Positions 46,252-58,439 of a DNA stretch of 64,000 nucleotides are shown here, piece after piece. The notes beneath the pieces are model-generated. The model saw only the letters and a list, made by a program, of their open reading frames with translations. It searched no databases and was not told the origin of the DNA. The position numbers were made by a program, and so were the translations under genes. Position 1 is the stretch's first letter; each line of letters starts with the position of its first letter. Origin of the DNA: Gigantopelta aegis (Eukaryota > Mollusca > Gastropoda > Neomphalida > Peltospiridae). The stretch covers positions 57,882,876-57,946,875 of the forward strand of contig NC_054712.1 in NCBI RefSeq assembly GCF_016097555.1. The letters run 5' to 3'.

Positions 46252-48230
46252 ACCTCCACAGTTAACCTAGTTAAATTCATTACAGGGGCGGGATAAAGCT
46301 CAGCTGATAGAGCGCTCGGCTAAACTGTTTGTGTCGTGGATCGAACCTCCGCAGTTAACCTAGTTAAATTCATTACAGGGGCGCGATAAAGCTCAGCTGG
46401 TAGAGCGCTCGGCGTGGATCGAACCTCCACAGTTAGCCTAGTTAAATTCATTACAGGGGCGGGATAAAGCTCAGCTGGTAGAGCGCTCGGCTAAACTGTT
46501 TGGGTCGTGGATCGAACCTCCGCAGTTAACCTAGTTAAATTCATTACAGAGGCGCGATAAAGCTCAGCTGGTAGAGCGCTCGGCATGGATCGAACCTCCT
46601 CAGTTAGCCTAGTTAAATTCATTACAGGGGCGGGATAAAGCTCAGCTGGTAGAGCGCTCGGCGTGGATCGAACCTCCAAAGTTAGCCTAGTTAAATTCAT
46701 TACAGGGGCGGGATAAAGCTCAGCTGGTAGAGCGCTCGGCTAAACTGTTTGGGTCGTGGATCGAACCTCCGCAGTTAACCTAGTTAAATTCATTACAGGG
46801 GCGCGATAAGGCTCAGCTGGTAGATTGCTCGGCAAAACTGTTTGGGTCGTGGATCGAACCTCCGCAGTTAACCTAGTTAAATTCATTACAGGGGCGCGAT
46901 AAAGCTCAGCTGGTAGAACGCTCTACTAAACTGTTTGGGTCGTGGATCGAACCTCCGCAGTTAACCTAGTTAAATTCATTACAGGGGCGCGATAAAGCTC
47001 AGCTGGTAGAGCGCTCTACTAAACTGTTTGGGTCGTGGATCGAACCTCCGCAGTTAATCTAGTTAAATTCATTACAGGGGCGCGATAAAGCTCAGCTGGT
47101 AGAGCGCTCGGCTAAACTGTTTGGGTCGTGGATCGAACCTCCGCAGTTAACCTAGTTAAATTCATTACAAGGGCGGGATAATGCTCAGCTGGTAGAGCGC
47201 TCGGCGTGGATCGAACCTCTGCAGTTAACCTAGTTAAATTCATTACAGGGTCGGGATAAAGCTCAGCTGATAGAGCGCTCGGCGTGGATCGAACCTCCTC
47301 AGTTAACCTAGTTAAATTCATTACAGGGTCGGAATAAAGCTCAGCTGGTAGAGCGCTCGGCGTGGATCGAAGCTCCGCAGTTAACCTAGTTAAATTCATT
47401 ACAGGGGCGGGATAAAGCTCAGCTGGTAGAGCGCTCGGCATTGATCGAACCTCCTCAGTTAGCCTAGTTAAATTCATTACAGGGGCGGGATAAAGCTCAG
47501 CTGGTAGAGCGCTCGGCGTGGATCGAACCTCCACAGTTAACCTAGTTAAATTCATTACAGGGGCGGGATAAAGGTCAGCTGGTACAGCGCTCGGCGTGGA
47601 TCGAACCTCCACAGTTAGCCTAGTTAAATTCATTACAGGGGCGGGATAAAGCTCAGCTGGTAGAGCGCTCGGCGTGGATCGAACCTCCACAGTTAGCCTA
47701 GTTAAATTCATTACAGGGGCGGGATAAAGCTCAGCTGGTAGAGCGCTCGGCGTGGATCGAACCTCCACAGTTAGCCTAGTTAAATTCATTACAGGGGCGG
47801 GATAAAGCTCAGCTGGTAGAGCGCTCGGCTAACCTGTTTGTGTCGTGGATCGAACCTCAACAGTTAACCTAGTTAAATTCATTACAGGGGCGGGATAAAG
47901 GTCAGCTGGTACAGCGCTCGGCGTGGATCGAACCTCCACAGTTAGCCTAGTTAAATTCATTACAGGGGCGGGATAAAGCTCAGCTGGTAGAGCGCTCGGC
48001 GTGGATCGAACCTCCACAGTTAGCCTAGTTAAATTCATTACAGGGGCGGGATAAAGCTCAGCTGGTAGAGCGCTCGGCGTGGATCGAACCTCCACAGTTA
48101 GCCTAGTTAAATTCATTACAGGGGCGGGATAAAGCTCAGCTGGTAGAGCGCTCGGCTAACCTGTTTGTGTCGTGGATCGAACCTCAACAGTTAACCTTGT
48201 TAAATTCATTACAGGGGCGGGATAAAGCTC
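46252..48230 (+). repeat. Tandem array of a tRNA-like SINE head, about 24 units
   Basis: Each unit joins CAGTTAACCTAGTTAAATTC plus ATTACAGGGGCG to a tRNA-like segment with A box AAAGCTCAGCTGGTAGAGCG and a B-box-like GGATCGAACCTCC. Units come in two lengths, about 93 bp and about 78 bp. The short form lacks exactly the 15 bp TAAACTGTTTGGGTC, where the anticodon arm would be. They are not functional tRNA genes: no matching acceptor stems are seen. The 26-residue periodic open frames on the minus strand are artefacts of the 78-bp unit. Confidence 0.95.
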
Positions 48231-48452
48231 ATTTCATTTCCAATTTTTTTTATTTTTTTTCGTACGTACGAAATTATTTGAACACAAAATCCAGTTTGGG
48301 CTTCTTACAAATATTAAGACGACCAGAAACACATTGAATTTACAGACACTGATATCTTAAACCAGAAAATGTATTTAATATGCAAATTTAATCGTACAAA
48401 TAGTTTATTTTTCGGAAACATCTTACAATGCAGCAAAGTCAGGAATGTTCCT
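48231..48452. mobile_element. MITE right half fused to the tRNA-like array
   Basis: The right part of MITE copy 1 (compare 7620-7839) ends at AATGTTCCT with TTAA at 48453-48456. Its left half and the preceding SINE tail are missing. The last array unit runs straight into it at 48230. Confidence 0.85.
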
Positions 48453-49028
48453 TTAATAATAAACCGTTGTTTTGTTGCTGTTTTTATTTGAGTATATTTC
48501 AAAGATAAAATAAATATACTGACCCACGACAGTAATAAACTCAGATGGGTTTACATCAAACCTTTTGTCTTTTAATTTGGCTTAGTGAACTAATTCTAAT
48601 TCTACAAAGGAAATGTTTTTTGGGTTTTTTTAATGATTGATATTTTAAATGAGAAACTGTAAGCTATTAAGACATTAACAGCCCAAAATAGAAATGCTGT
48701 ACATTTAAAACATATCTCATTTAATGTAACACAATCGACTCCCATTAGGCTACTCTTTGTCTTAGCCGTAATGTTTCTTCTTCTGTTTACAACATAATAT
48801 TTAAAAGCTTAAATAATAAAATAGAATACCCTGACAGACCGACCAACAATGACTATGGTGTGACGTGTTACAGAAAAACAAAACATTTTTAAAAGATGGC
48901 CTAGTTAAATGATTTTAATTCTTCAAGCTAAGGAAATAAGGAAACGCATTCTTGATTGATGGATATTTATGAGGCGGAAGCGTACCCGTTTACGCAATTT
49001 CAGCGGACATTATTTTTGTTTTAAACTG

Positions 49029-49036
49029 TATAAATA
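49029..49036 (+). promoter_or_regulatory. TATA box of secreted-protein gene B
   Basis: TATAAATA, in the same context as in gene A. The non-coding exon 1 (about 49059-49102) ends CCAAG|GTAAGTAC. Confidence 0.75.
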
Positions 49037-49247
49037 CAAGCGTTTTCTACACATCGTTACGTTGGGTATCCAGTCAAACAGAAGACTTTGCCAGCTACCA
49101 AGGTAAGTACACTTTTATGCATACATATATACATATGAATTATTTAAATATTAAAAAATATTCTTTCTCTTGGCATCAAATAATTACCTTTAGTTAATAG
49201 GCAGTGTGAAATATGTTCGGCTATTACAGCGTCATTTTAGTGTTGAG

Positions 49248-49495
49248 GATGGGAGGAGACGTAGGCCAGTGATAAAGTGCCCGTGTGATGCACTGTCGGT
49301 CTAGGATCGATCCCCGTCGGTGGACCCATTGGGCTATTTCTCGTCCAAGCCAGTGCACCACGACTAGAATATAAAAAACCGTGGTATGTGGTATCCTGCA
49401 TGTATCTGTGGGATGTTGCATATAAAAGATCCCTTGCTACTAATGGAAAATGTTGCGGATTTCCTCTATAAGACTATAAGCCGCTGATTGTGCTC
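49248..49495 (+). mobile_element. SINE family I in intron 1 of gene B
   Basis: Head GGAGGAGACGTAGGCCAGTG, B-box-like GGATCGATCCCCG and a nearly full core; the tail is shortened. Copy A keeps only the tail of this element (8985-9105). Confidence 0.75.
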
Positions 49496-50761
49496 TACAT
49501 TTTAGTGTTGACAATCGGTCATCGGTTTATAATCGGTTTTCACCAATCGATGAACTTTCGATTATATAATGAGTGAATTGTATAAACTTAAAAACGATTG
49601 GAATTATTATGTCTAGGCACCTATTGTCGTCTTCTCGAGGAAAACCCTAAAACTTGCTAATTTTTGTATATACTTTTTCAATGTCTGTTTTCTTTACATA
49701 CAGTTGCAAACAAACCCAAACCCTGTCATATGTTAACAAATCCCATCATCCAAATTGTTGTAACAATTACCGTTAATATTATCCGCGATAATCGATTGTG
49801 GATGTTTATAATCGATCAACACATCAGTAGAGTCCATCCGATCAATTGTCGATTACAGTCGACCATTGGAACATCACTAGTTAAATTACAAATTACTGAC
49901 AACTGCTTGCTTAAACTACAACTTTGGCAAATCCAATAATAGTGCAATTTGTTACTGGAGTTTTAGTTGCTTCAAATATATTTTAATATTTTTATGCAAA
50001 ACAAGAAAAGTATGTACCTCAAGAACTAGGTTTAGTGACTTCAAAAGGTATTCTCTTCCCCCTATTTATTATTGTACGGTATTAATAGGCAATGATGACT
50101 TTTATGGAACACAGCATAACAAAGCTATTTTGCAACTATTAACCGTTCCACGTGTAAAAAGCATTGTGGGTATAACTATCTTCAAAGCTAGCTCTAGCAT
50201 TCGTGAATTTGAAAAGCAATTGGCGAATTTTATTTTAATTTGGCTAAATAATTTCATGAAATAATTGTAATTTTATTTTATAAAATAACGGTTTTTGTAA
50301 TTTTTCAGCTATAATATATAATTTAAAGAAATGTTCTGCTGATTTTATATATCAACCAGTCACAATTAACAAAATACAGGAACACAGTAAAACAATGCCA
50401 TAATACGTCAGCCTAGTACAATTCAAATTAAAACATTCCTGTCACAACCCTTGTCCTATATATTTATGCCAATACTTCTTTCAAGTTTAAACATTAGGTT
50501 TTAATGGAATCTATGATTAAAATCAATTTTCATTGAACAACCTGCCAAAACGTTGTGAAAAGTGGGAACATTTGTCCCAGTTTATCCAACAATGTTTTTC
50601 GACAAATGCTTGATCGTGTATGCGGGCTTTTAGACACAAGTGCATTATGTTAAAATAAAAGTTGCCTTTATTATAAGAAATTAAAAAGTAAAACAAAAAT
50701 GTGCAAATAATATTTTACTTCTTTCTGGTATTCCAGGTTCCAAGACTCACTTCACAACAAA

Positions 50762-52236
50762 ATGTCTGGGCTGTTCATCCTCTGTTTGTGCGCATGTGTG
50801 GTTATGTCGTCCGCGATCATCAACCCCTACAGCTACAGTTATGGGGGTAAATATGATAATGGATTCGTCTTTAATTGATCTAAACCTAAATCTCAACCAC
50901 AGAGCTGTTAGCGTGATCGGCTTTGTATTTCGGCACAGCAGGCTTGGCGGAGAGCAAGTAGACGTTGGGGACGGGTGGGGGAGGGGGGCTGACAGAGATC
51001 GAGGGCGCAAAGCAAAGTTTCTATTGGTGTTCGAGGGGTATGCTACCCCGTAACATTTTAAAAACTAGATGTCGTGAAATGTAATTTCCTGCATTCTACA
51101 AGCAAAGTTCATCTCTGACTTGAGATTTAGTACCAATGATCTTTTTTATTCAGAATTATGTGGCCCAAACCACCTTATATATAACGTGGATCATGGGTTA
51201 ATTATTTTCAAACGAGCTGGGTGAGTGAGGGGACCTCTATGACATCACACTCGATTCACGAAGGGATTTTTATTTATTTGAGAGCTGGATATAGTTTAGT
51301 GAAAAACACGGTCGTGGGATACAACAAGTTGAATCTACATAGAGAATTTAGTTAAGTCTGTATTATAACTATTTACTTTTTCACTGAAGGATACAAAGGT
51401 GGAATGATGAGAGGTGGAATGATCGGAGGTGGAATGATCGGAGGAATCATCCCAGGACCCATGCGTAAGTATCTATTAAAATCATCGCTGTCCCTTGGCC
51501 AATAGTATACCGATGGAAAGAAATTTAGAGAACGCAAATAATGACTGGAACTAAAACCATCCATAGTGTCGGAAGGCTAACCAGAGTTCAAGCCTATATT
51601 AGTGATAGTCAGTCATACATTATGTTTTGGTAGTTCATGCCTATGTTAGTGATAGTCAGTCACACATTATATTTTGGTAGTTCAAGCCTATATTAGTTAT
51701 AGTCAGTCACACATTATGTTTTGGTAGTTCATGCCTATATTAGTTATAGTCAATCACACATTATATTTTGGTAGTTCATACAGGCACACCTGAGCTAAAA
51801 GTATATTAACTGATCGAAAATGTCACGTGTTCTTTTTTTTCCGCAATCATTGTTGTTTTGTTAAACTTAGGTTTACATGAAATTGAGGCTCTCTGAATAT
51901 ACCATTTTAAGCTTACTTGTAATATATCAGTTGGTTTGAGGCGTTTTGGTTTTGTTTTCTGAATTTTTGTAAACGTTAAACTTGTTTTTTGTTCTTCTGA
52001 AAACCATGACTTTGGTCAAAGTAAATTCTTGTTGTCAACCATTAACATGAGAATTGGCAGCAAACCTATAGCAAGAGGATGATGTCAAATATTATTTTGT
52101 TTTGTTCATAAGGTGATTGTTACTAAAAGCAATTTTCCACTTTGTTTTAGGTTACAGACGATCTATCGGAATGCCGATCTACGGATATCCAACATATGGA
52201 ACCTATGGTGGATACAAAGGATCATACTATTACTAA
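50762..52236 (+). CDS. Small secreted Gly/Tyr/Met-rich protein, copy B (spliced)
   Basis: Coding exons are 50762-50846, 51390-51464 and 52151-52236, with splice sites identical in position and phase to gene A. The 81-residue product has the same signal peptide, a Gly/Met-rich middle (GGMMRGGMIGGGMIGG), the RYRR furin-type site and a C-terminal peptide identical to that of copy A. Differences from A by exon: exon 2, two synonymous and one replacement; exon 3, six changes, all replacement (five residues); exon 4, three changes, all synonymous. No break is seen, so both copies appear functional. The role is unknown. Expression in a secretory epithelium (mantle, mucus gland) is an inference from the signal peptide and composition. 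Confidence 0.85.
51590..51785 (+). repeat. Intronic minisatellite, unit about 46 bp, 4-5 copies
   Basis: Repeats of GCCTATATTAGTGATAGTCA plus GTCACACATTATGTTTTGG in intron 3 of gene B, expanded relative to 11395-11540. Confidence 0.8.
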
Positions 52237-52565
52237 ACAGGTACTACTTCATCTTCGAATCACTAATTTCAGCCATATTGGAACTAAAGTTGTGACATTT
52301 GAAAGGGAATCAAAGAACGATAGTGTTACTAAGCAGGTTTTCATATTTGAGTCATTAATTGTAACTATATCAGATATATATCAATATTCAGCTTCTAGAC
52401 TAGAACCCCCCACCACTGTCTAATTCTCAGGGGCGGATCGAGGAATGTTATTTGTTGTTAGGTTTGATTTTTTTAGGGATGGGGGGGGGGGATACACAAT
52501 ATGATTCAAATTTAAAGGGTAAACTAAATATATAAACTAACATGAATATCTGTGTTTATTTTCAG

Positions 52566-52700
52566 TTCAGTTTTCGTGTTGACATCTTGTGGCGGAAGTC
52601 TGCAAATGTGTGAAGATACCCGACCATGTCCAATAAGACTTGAAATTCGGACTCTAAATTATTTAATAAACTCGTAAAACGAATGTTTTCACTGTAGATG
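52566..52700 (+). terminator. 3' UTR exon and polyadenylation signal of gene B
   Basis: It follows TTATTTTCAG (a second TTCAG repeats 5 bp on, so the acceptor is ambiguous). AATAAA at 52665-52670 is followed by CTCGTAAAACGAATG, as in copy A. Confidence 0.65.
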
Positions 52701-52879
52701 TTGTTTGATGTACATATTCATTGATTTGGTTTCCTATTTTAACAACACTGCCAATACAGCAACACAAAATTAATTATGAGCTAATTTGTAGGAAAACATC
52801 ACCTTGTCTTTAAATCGGATTATATGAAACTTTTAAAAGAACAAGGATATGTTTGCCCTCGTCTATGTCCCTTCCGATG

Positions 52880-53290
52880 AGGGCGATCATAGAGGATGAG
52901 TTATGGACATGTTTAGAAGGACCACTGCCCGTCTGCCCCCGTCTATATACCTCCCGAGTAGGGCGATCATAGAGGATGAGTTATGGACATGTTTAGAAGG
53001 AACACTGCCCGTCTGCCCCCGTCTATATACCTCCCGAGTAGGGCGATCATAGAGGATGAGATGCGGTCGGAATCTTACAAAGCAGACCCTAGTTTCCATC
53101 GAGTAGGGCGATCATAGAGGATGAGCTGCGGTCGGAATCTTACAAAGCAGACCCTAGTTTCAACGAGTAGGGCGATCATAGAGGATGAGATGCGGTCGGA
53201 ATCTTACAAAGCAGACCCTAGTTTCCATCGAGTAGGGCGATCATAGAGGATGAGCTGCGGTCGGAATCTTACAAAGCAGACCCTAGTTTC
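52880..53290 (+). repeat. Tandem repeats, units of about 61 and about 82 bp
   Basis: Units centred on GAGTAGGGCGATCATAGAGG followed by GGTCGGAATCTTACAAAGCA recur about six times. A longer unit with GGACATGTTTAGAAGGA and CACTGCCCGTCTGCCC recurs at the start. Copy A has a single such unit at about 14055-14160. Confidence 0.9.
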
Positions 53291-53439
53291 AATCGGTGAA
53301 AATGGACAGTAAGTGTAGAAAATCTACAAACATTCAACACATTTGGATAAAGTTGCAGTAGAGTGAACCGAGAGTCTGTTGCGTTTAAACGAGGACATGT
53401 CCTTAAAAATAACATAATAGAACGTTTTTAAAAACGTAA

Positions 53440-53875
53440 AAAATGCATTTCTTGGTATTAGAAATATCTTAAAATGTATGTAATGTCGGATTTCAATTAT
53501 CGAAATACGGCTGCCATAGTGAAAAATACAGTCCAATATACTTTAAATAATGAAACAATACTTTAAATAACGAGACAAGTAATTTATGGTCCTGAAAAAA
53601 GTAGCAAATATGTTATTTACTGATCTATGTTGAAGAGGGCAAACTTGATATTGTAGTAAGACCCAGAACAATTGATAAATCATATCATCATGAGGGTTGA
53701 GACTTTGTTCGGTCATTTTGATCTAGAAACGAAACAGAAAGTGCACACAAAACATGAGGACACTCCCAAACTATCATATGCAATGAAACAATGTAAGACC
53801 GAAGGACTACAACGTTTTGAACAACACATTCAAAATACTGAAACTCTCCACAATGAGACATTTTAAACGCGATTA
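53440..53875. other. No gene seen
   Basis: Unique sequence beyond the duplication. A short plus-strand frame (53672-53866) has no recognisable domain. Confidence 0.55.
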
Positions 53876-54002
53876 AGGCGACGTCATACGACACAAGTGC
53901 CTGGTACTAGAATAGCCGAATGCACAGCAGCGAAAAATCGTCATGTTTGTCTTGTCAATCGACTTTTCTCGTACGAGGCACTCGTGTCGTGTGGCGTCGC
54001 CT
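53876..54002. mobile_element. Small MITE, Harbinger-like, TTA target duplication
   Basis: 127 bp with inverted repeats of about 33 bp (AGGCGACGTCATACGACAC left; the right end inverts to AGGCGACGCCACACGACAC). Flanked by TTA at 53873-53875 and 54003-54005. Three-base TWA duplications are the hallmark of PIF/Harbinger. Confidence 0.8.
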
Positions 54003-54648
54003 TTAGACTGGATTCCTAAACATCACAAAGACTCCAAACAATGAAAGCTATATTGCGGGACTGAGAAAACACACCACCAAATCCATGTTACAAACACTAA
54101 CCACCAACCCGACCACAATCAAGGATGACACCACAGCTGTCTATTAATGTATGTACGGAGTCCTGACTTGTGGAGGTTAGAATTTGTCGAACTGGCCTTG
54201 CAGTCCTCCTTCACCGGTTTGTAAAAACGTCTTTTTTTACACAACTTTCCGCAGAAATAGGAATGTTGATTATTATGGAAACGGTTTTTGCGTTAATATT
54301 AATTTTTTTTTAAATTTATGGCAATATCTCATTTAAAAAGAAAAAGGTTTCATGTTAGTTAATTAAATTACCATCACATTGTTACGGCAATTTCTCTAAC
54401 TTTTTACAATTCTCTCTGAACCATGAAAGATGGGGGTTAAAACCCGCCTGCAACTTCTAAATTAACAATGTACTCAATATTGACATATATAGACAACTAT
54501 GACATTTAATTGTAAACAACATAACACATTTGTCCTGAAAAGGTAAACAAATTGACATATCCACATGTAACCGTATTGTGCAATAACCCATTCTCTTCAC
54601 CCACTTTCATGGGTTAATCAATTATTATTATGATTTATTATTATTTTA

Positions 54649-54697
<49 letters not shown>

Positions 54698-54917
54698 AAA
54701 AACAAATGGAATTAAACATACTGAATTTTTCTGGGGGTAGGGTTGGGTGGGAAAATAAATTTTCAACTGGACTGATCCAAATAAATCTTCCTTGTTCATA
54801 AGAATAATAATTTTTGTTAATGTGCTCGTCGATTAAATTTTGGTCCCAAGGGAGATAACGCGCGAAATACTAAAACCCACACTTATAAACGTTACCGTAT
54901 TGTCTTCTTCGTACGAA

Positions 54918-55306
54918 ACCGGCCTCGGTGGCGTCGTGGCAGGCCATCGGTCTACAGGCTGGTAGGTACTGGGTTCGGATCCCAGTCGAGGCATGGGATT
55001 TTTAATCCAGATACCGACTCCAAACCCTGAGCGAGTGCTCCGCAAGGCTCAATGGGGAGGTGTAACCCACTTGCACAGACCAGTGATCCATAACTGGTTC
55101 AACAAAGGCCATTGTTTGTGCTATCCTGCCTGTAGGAAGCGCAAATAAAAGATCCCTTGTTGCTAATCGGAAGAGTAGCCCATGTAGTGGCGACAGCGGG
55201 TTTCCTCTCAAAAGCTGTGTGGTCCTTAACCATATGTCTGACGCCAAATAACCGTAAATAAAATGTGTTGAGTGCGTCGTTAAATAAAACATTTCTTTCT
55301 TTCTTT
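54918..55306 (+). mobile_element. SINE family III, full length
   Basis: A perfect 11-bp duplication CTTCGTACGAA at 54907-54917 and 55307-55317. The other direct-repeat copy at 60580-60600 shows the empty site. It has an ACCGGCCTCGGTGG head, a GGTTCGGATCCC B box and a TTTCTTTCTTTC tail. Confidence 0.93.
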
Positions 55307-55789
55307 CTTCGTACGAACGATTTACCATAAATATATTTATACTAAATAAATACTGATTTATGGCAATATCTCATTTAAAAAGAAAAAGGTTGTACTTCGA
55401 TTCATGATTACATTACATAGAACAAAAACCCCACCAACACCTGAATGAATTGAAAAAGGCCATTTAATAATAAATGACGGACAAGTTAGTTAATTAAATT
55501 ACCATCACATTGTTAAGGCAATTTCTCTAACTTTTTACAATTCTCTCTAACTTTTTACAATTCTCTCTGAACCATGAAAGATGGGGGTTAAAACCCGCCA
55601 CCATTTTGTGAGTAACACAAAATCCCCACATCTAAACCTTTTTCTGCTACAGGAGCATCAAAACTATCATAATTTAGTGGTAAGCGATGCTCCTATACCA
55701 GTACGACCGATAAGGAAAAGAAAAGCCCCCTAATAAACAGCATGTTAAATTCCATATAGGTTGTTATAATTATGTAGTCGGGTACATGT

Positions 55790-56500
55790 AAGTAATGGTA
55801 ACCGAGGCCCATGTCCCCAGGTTACCCATTATAATGAAGCAAATACACACAAACCGACAGTACCTCTAGACACATTAAAACATACATAGACACATTTACA
55901 TGTATATGAAATGCTAGCAGGTTCGTAAATTAAGTCAATTCATATTATATTTAATAGACACAACTAGTCATGACTACAAGCACGACCGAAGTGCAGAGGC
56001 CCATGTCCCCGTGCAATGGATTCGAAAAAGAAATCGAGGTCCATGTCCCCAGATCTCAATTAGTAACTAGATAGAATTTAGGATTAAACAACAATAAAGG
56101 AAACACAAACTCAGCATAATAGTAACTACAAACATGGCCGTGTCGACAGATCCCGCTTCATGACTAGACAAATTGTAACAATAAACAACAGTAAGAAGGA
56201 AACTCAACTCAGCATAGTAAATACAAACATAGCCCAAGTACAGAGGCCCATGTCCTCATGTACTGGACTATATAGCTTCAGTGAATGAAATCGAGGCCCA
56301 TGTCCCCAGATCTCGCTTCGTGACTATATAAATTTTAACATTAAACAAAAGTCAAAATAAACACAAACTCAGAATAGTAAATACAAACATAGGCCAAGTG
56401 CAGAGGCCCATATCATCATGTACTGGACTGTATGAACTTTAGTGAAAAGAATAAAAAATAATCAAAGCCCATGTCCCCAGATCTCGATTGTTGAAATTCT
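55790..56500. repeat. Subrepeats of GAGGCCCATGTCCCCAG
   Basis: About seven spaced copies of GAGGCCCATGTCCCCAGATC-like words within an A-rich background, between the recombinase and repeat B1 of the DIRS-like element. They are probably part of its untranslated region. Confidence 0.75.
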
Positions 56501-56558
56501 AATTTACACAAACACCCCAGCATGCTGGTGGAGATGGTTACATTTTATACTAACCATC

Positions 56559-57476
56559 TTATCTGCCAAGTTGTAACATTTGAATACGTGTATATTTTTT
56601 AAATGCTTGAGAGTGCCACCTGCCCATAATTTGGATTTTTTCTTCAGGGATTCCCATCATTGCTGCCGTTGTTGCTGCTCCAATACGAAAACTATGTCCT
56701 TTAAAGTTATTCTTCCCTAGACCGGCCCATTTTAGAGAAAGCTGAAGTTGTTTTGTGAAGGTATGTCGTGGTACGGGTGTGTTATGCATAAATGAAAATA
56801 AAGCACACTGAGAGCTTTGGTGTTTCCGAATCCTGTTAAACTCTCACAAGGCTCTGACAGGGCACAAATGAGTGCTATTTTTATTTTCAGGCAGCATAAG
56901 GGTTGGAATATGTTTCCCAGCGCTATGTTTAAACTGTTGCATTTGTATTTCCAATGACCTTGGATGGGAAGACTGGTCACAGTTAAACTTAATATCTGAC
57001 AGTGTTAAACTCTTTCCTGCTGGGGGAATGGATCCCGTGATTTCATTTATTCGTAAAAATGCGTGAAATGCGAGCAGAAACATTGCCTTAATCATCAATT
57101 TAAGAAAATATGAGTTGCATGTGTAGTCCAAAGAGGCAATCAACTGCTTTAGTATAAGTGGAGTAATTGGAAGACGGGCATCCCTCGTTGAACAAAGTTT
57201 GGTGAAACCTTGTAAGGTATTCCGAATAAGGAAATGTTGGCTGATATCCGGATATCCCCCAAGTTTGTGAATATAACCCAATGCCGACACATAGCTTGAC
57301 ACGGTCGACGCTACCAATTTGTTCTGATAACAATTAGCAAGAAATAAGGTTAACATCTCTAGAGTAGCTGGCAACACTGGGGTGTTAGGAAACTGCTCAC
57401 CAATAAACTGCTTGTAAACAGCAAATACATGCTTATATGCCTCTCTAGTGGAAGGCGACAAGGCTGCCTGTAACAA
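56559..57476 (-). pseudogene. Tyrosine recombinase of the DIRS-like element (fossil)
   Basis: The core-binding part (LSPSTREAYKHVFAVYKQFI) is followed by the catalytic part. Catalytic landmarks are the Arg in FHAFLRINEI, HSFR in GHSFRIGAATTAA, GRWHS and the nucleophile Tyr in FKKYTRI. This arrangement is typical of DIRS-group recombinases. It is broken. Confidence 0.85.
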
Positions 57477-57493
57477 GTAGGATGCAGTCTCCT

Positions 57494-57802
57494 TTAAATC
57501 ATCTGCATGTTGTGAGGAATATCTACTGGCACTTTGTCCATGTGAGGAAAACTGTTTTTGAACTGCTCTACCTGTAAGCGAGAAAGGAGATCTGCCTGTA
57601 CATTTTCAACACCTGCAATATGGAATGCTTTGAACATAATGTTGTATCTAAGTAACTGCGAAATGAGCCTACGCAACAGCTTCATGATCGCAGGATCTTT
57701 TGATGTTTGCATGTTAATTATATACATTACTGCCAGGTTGTCAGAATAGAATTGTACACATCTGTTGCGTAATTCATGTGTCCACAATTCCACCGCTACC
57801 AC
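57494..57802 (-). pseudogene. RNase H-like part of the DIRS-like element (fossil)
   Basis: QFYSDNLAVMYIINMQTSK with FHIAGVENVQADLLSR matches the RNase H that follows RT in DIRS elements (Asp in YSDN, the Asp of ADLLSR). It is partial. Confidence 0.75.
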
Positions 57803-58154
57803 TATTGGGAAAAGTTATCTAACTGTTATGTGATATGACAACCATTCTGTTTTCCATTGTCCAAAGAACCACTTTGTTTGAAAAGTTCCACCAAAACCCA
57901 AATTACTTGCATCTGTATAAAAACATAATGTAACAGACGTCTGCCAGACATCATTCAAGAATAGGGCTGTCCCATTGAAAGTTTCAACAAAAGATAACCA
58001 TGCCTGGATATCCGCTCTAGCCTCTTTGTTAATGTGTCTTTTGTGATGGGGCTTTTTTTAACCCGATGGTTAGGTCAATTATACGTCTTAAAAACGTTCT
58101 ACCTGCAGTGACCACCGAACAAGCCAAATTTAATAGCCCAATAAGAGATTGCAA

Positions 58155-58439
58155 TTACTGGAGTGATGCTTTTTTCTTTGATCTAAAGCTTGATAAAACA
58201 ACTTTTAATTTAGTAATTTTTTCCTCTGGAAGCTTAATGTTCATTCCCAGTGTATCTAGTTCAAAACCTAAAAATGTTATAGTAGTTGAGGGAAACACTG
58301 TTTTTTCAAACTTAATGGGCACCCCCAGGTCCTTAGACAACTCTAAAAATGCATTCAAACTGTCCCTACAACTGTTGGTATTCGGTGGGCTGACAAACAG
58401 AAAATCATCCAATACATGAACGCACACCTTAGATGCCAT
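58155..58439 (-). pseudogene. Reverse transcriptase part of the DIRS-like element (fossil)
   Basis: HVLDDFLFVSPP holds the catalytic DD, followed by LGVPIKFEKTV and ITFLGFELDT, the RT palm and thumb blocks. The upstream fingers region is absent. Satellite sequence starts at 58440. Confidence 0.8.

Noticed and set aside
46491-48116. Minus-strand open frames with a 26-residue MNLTRLTVEVRSTPSALPAE repeat
   Set aside because: They are a by-product of the 78-bp tRNA-like unit being divisible by three. No signal, domain or codon bias beyond the repeat.
46252-48230. A cluster of functional tRNA genes
   Set aside because: The A and B boxes are present, but no unit forms matching acceptor or anticodon stems, and many units lack the anticodon segment.
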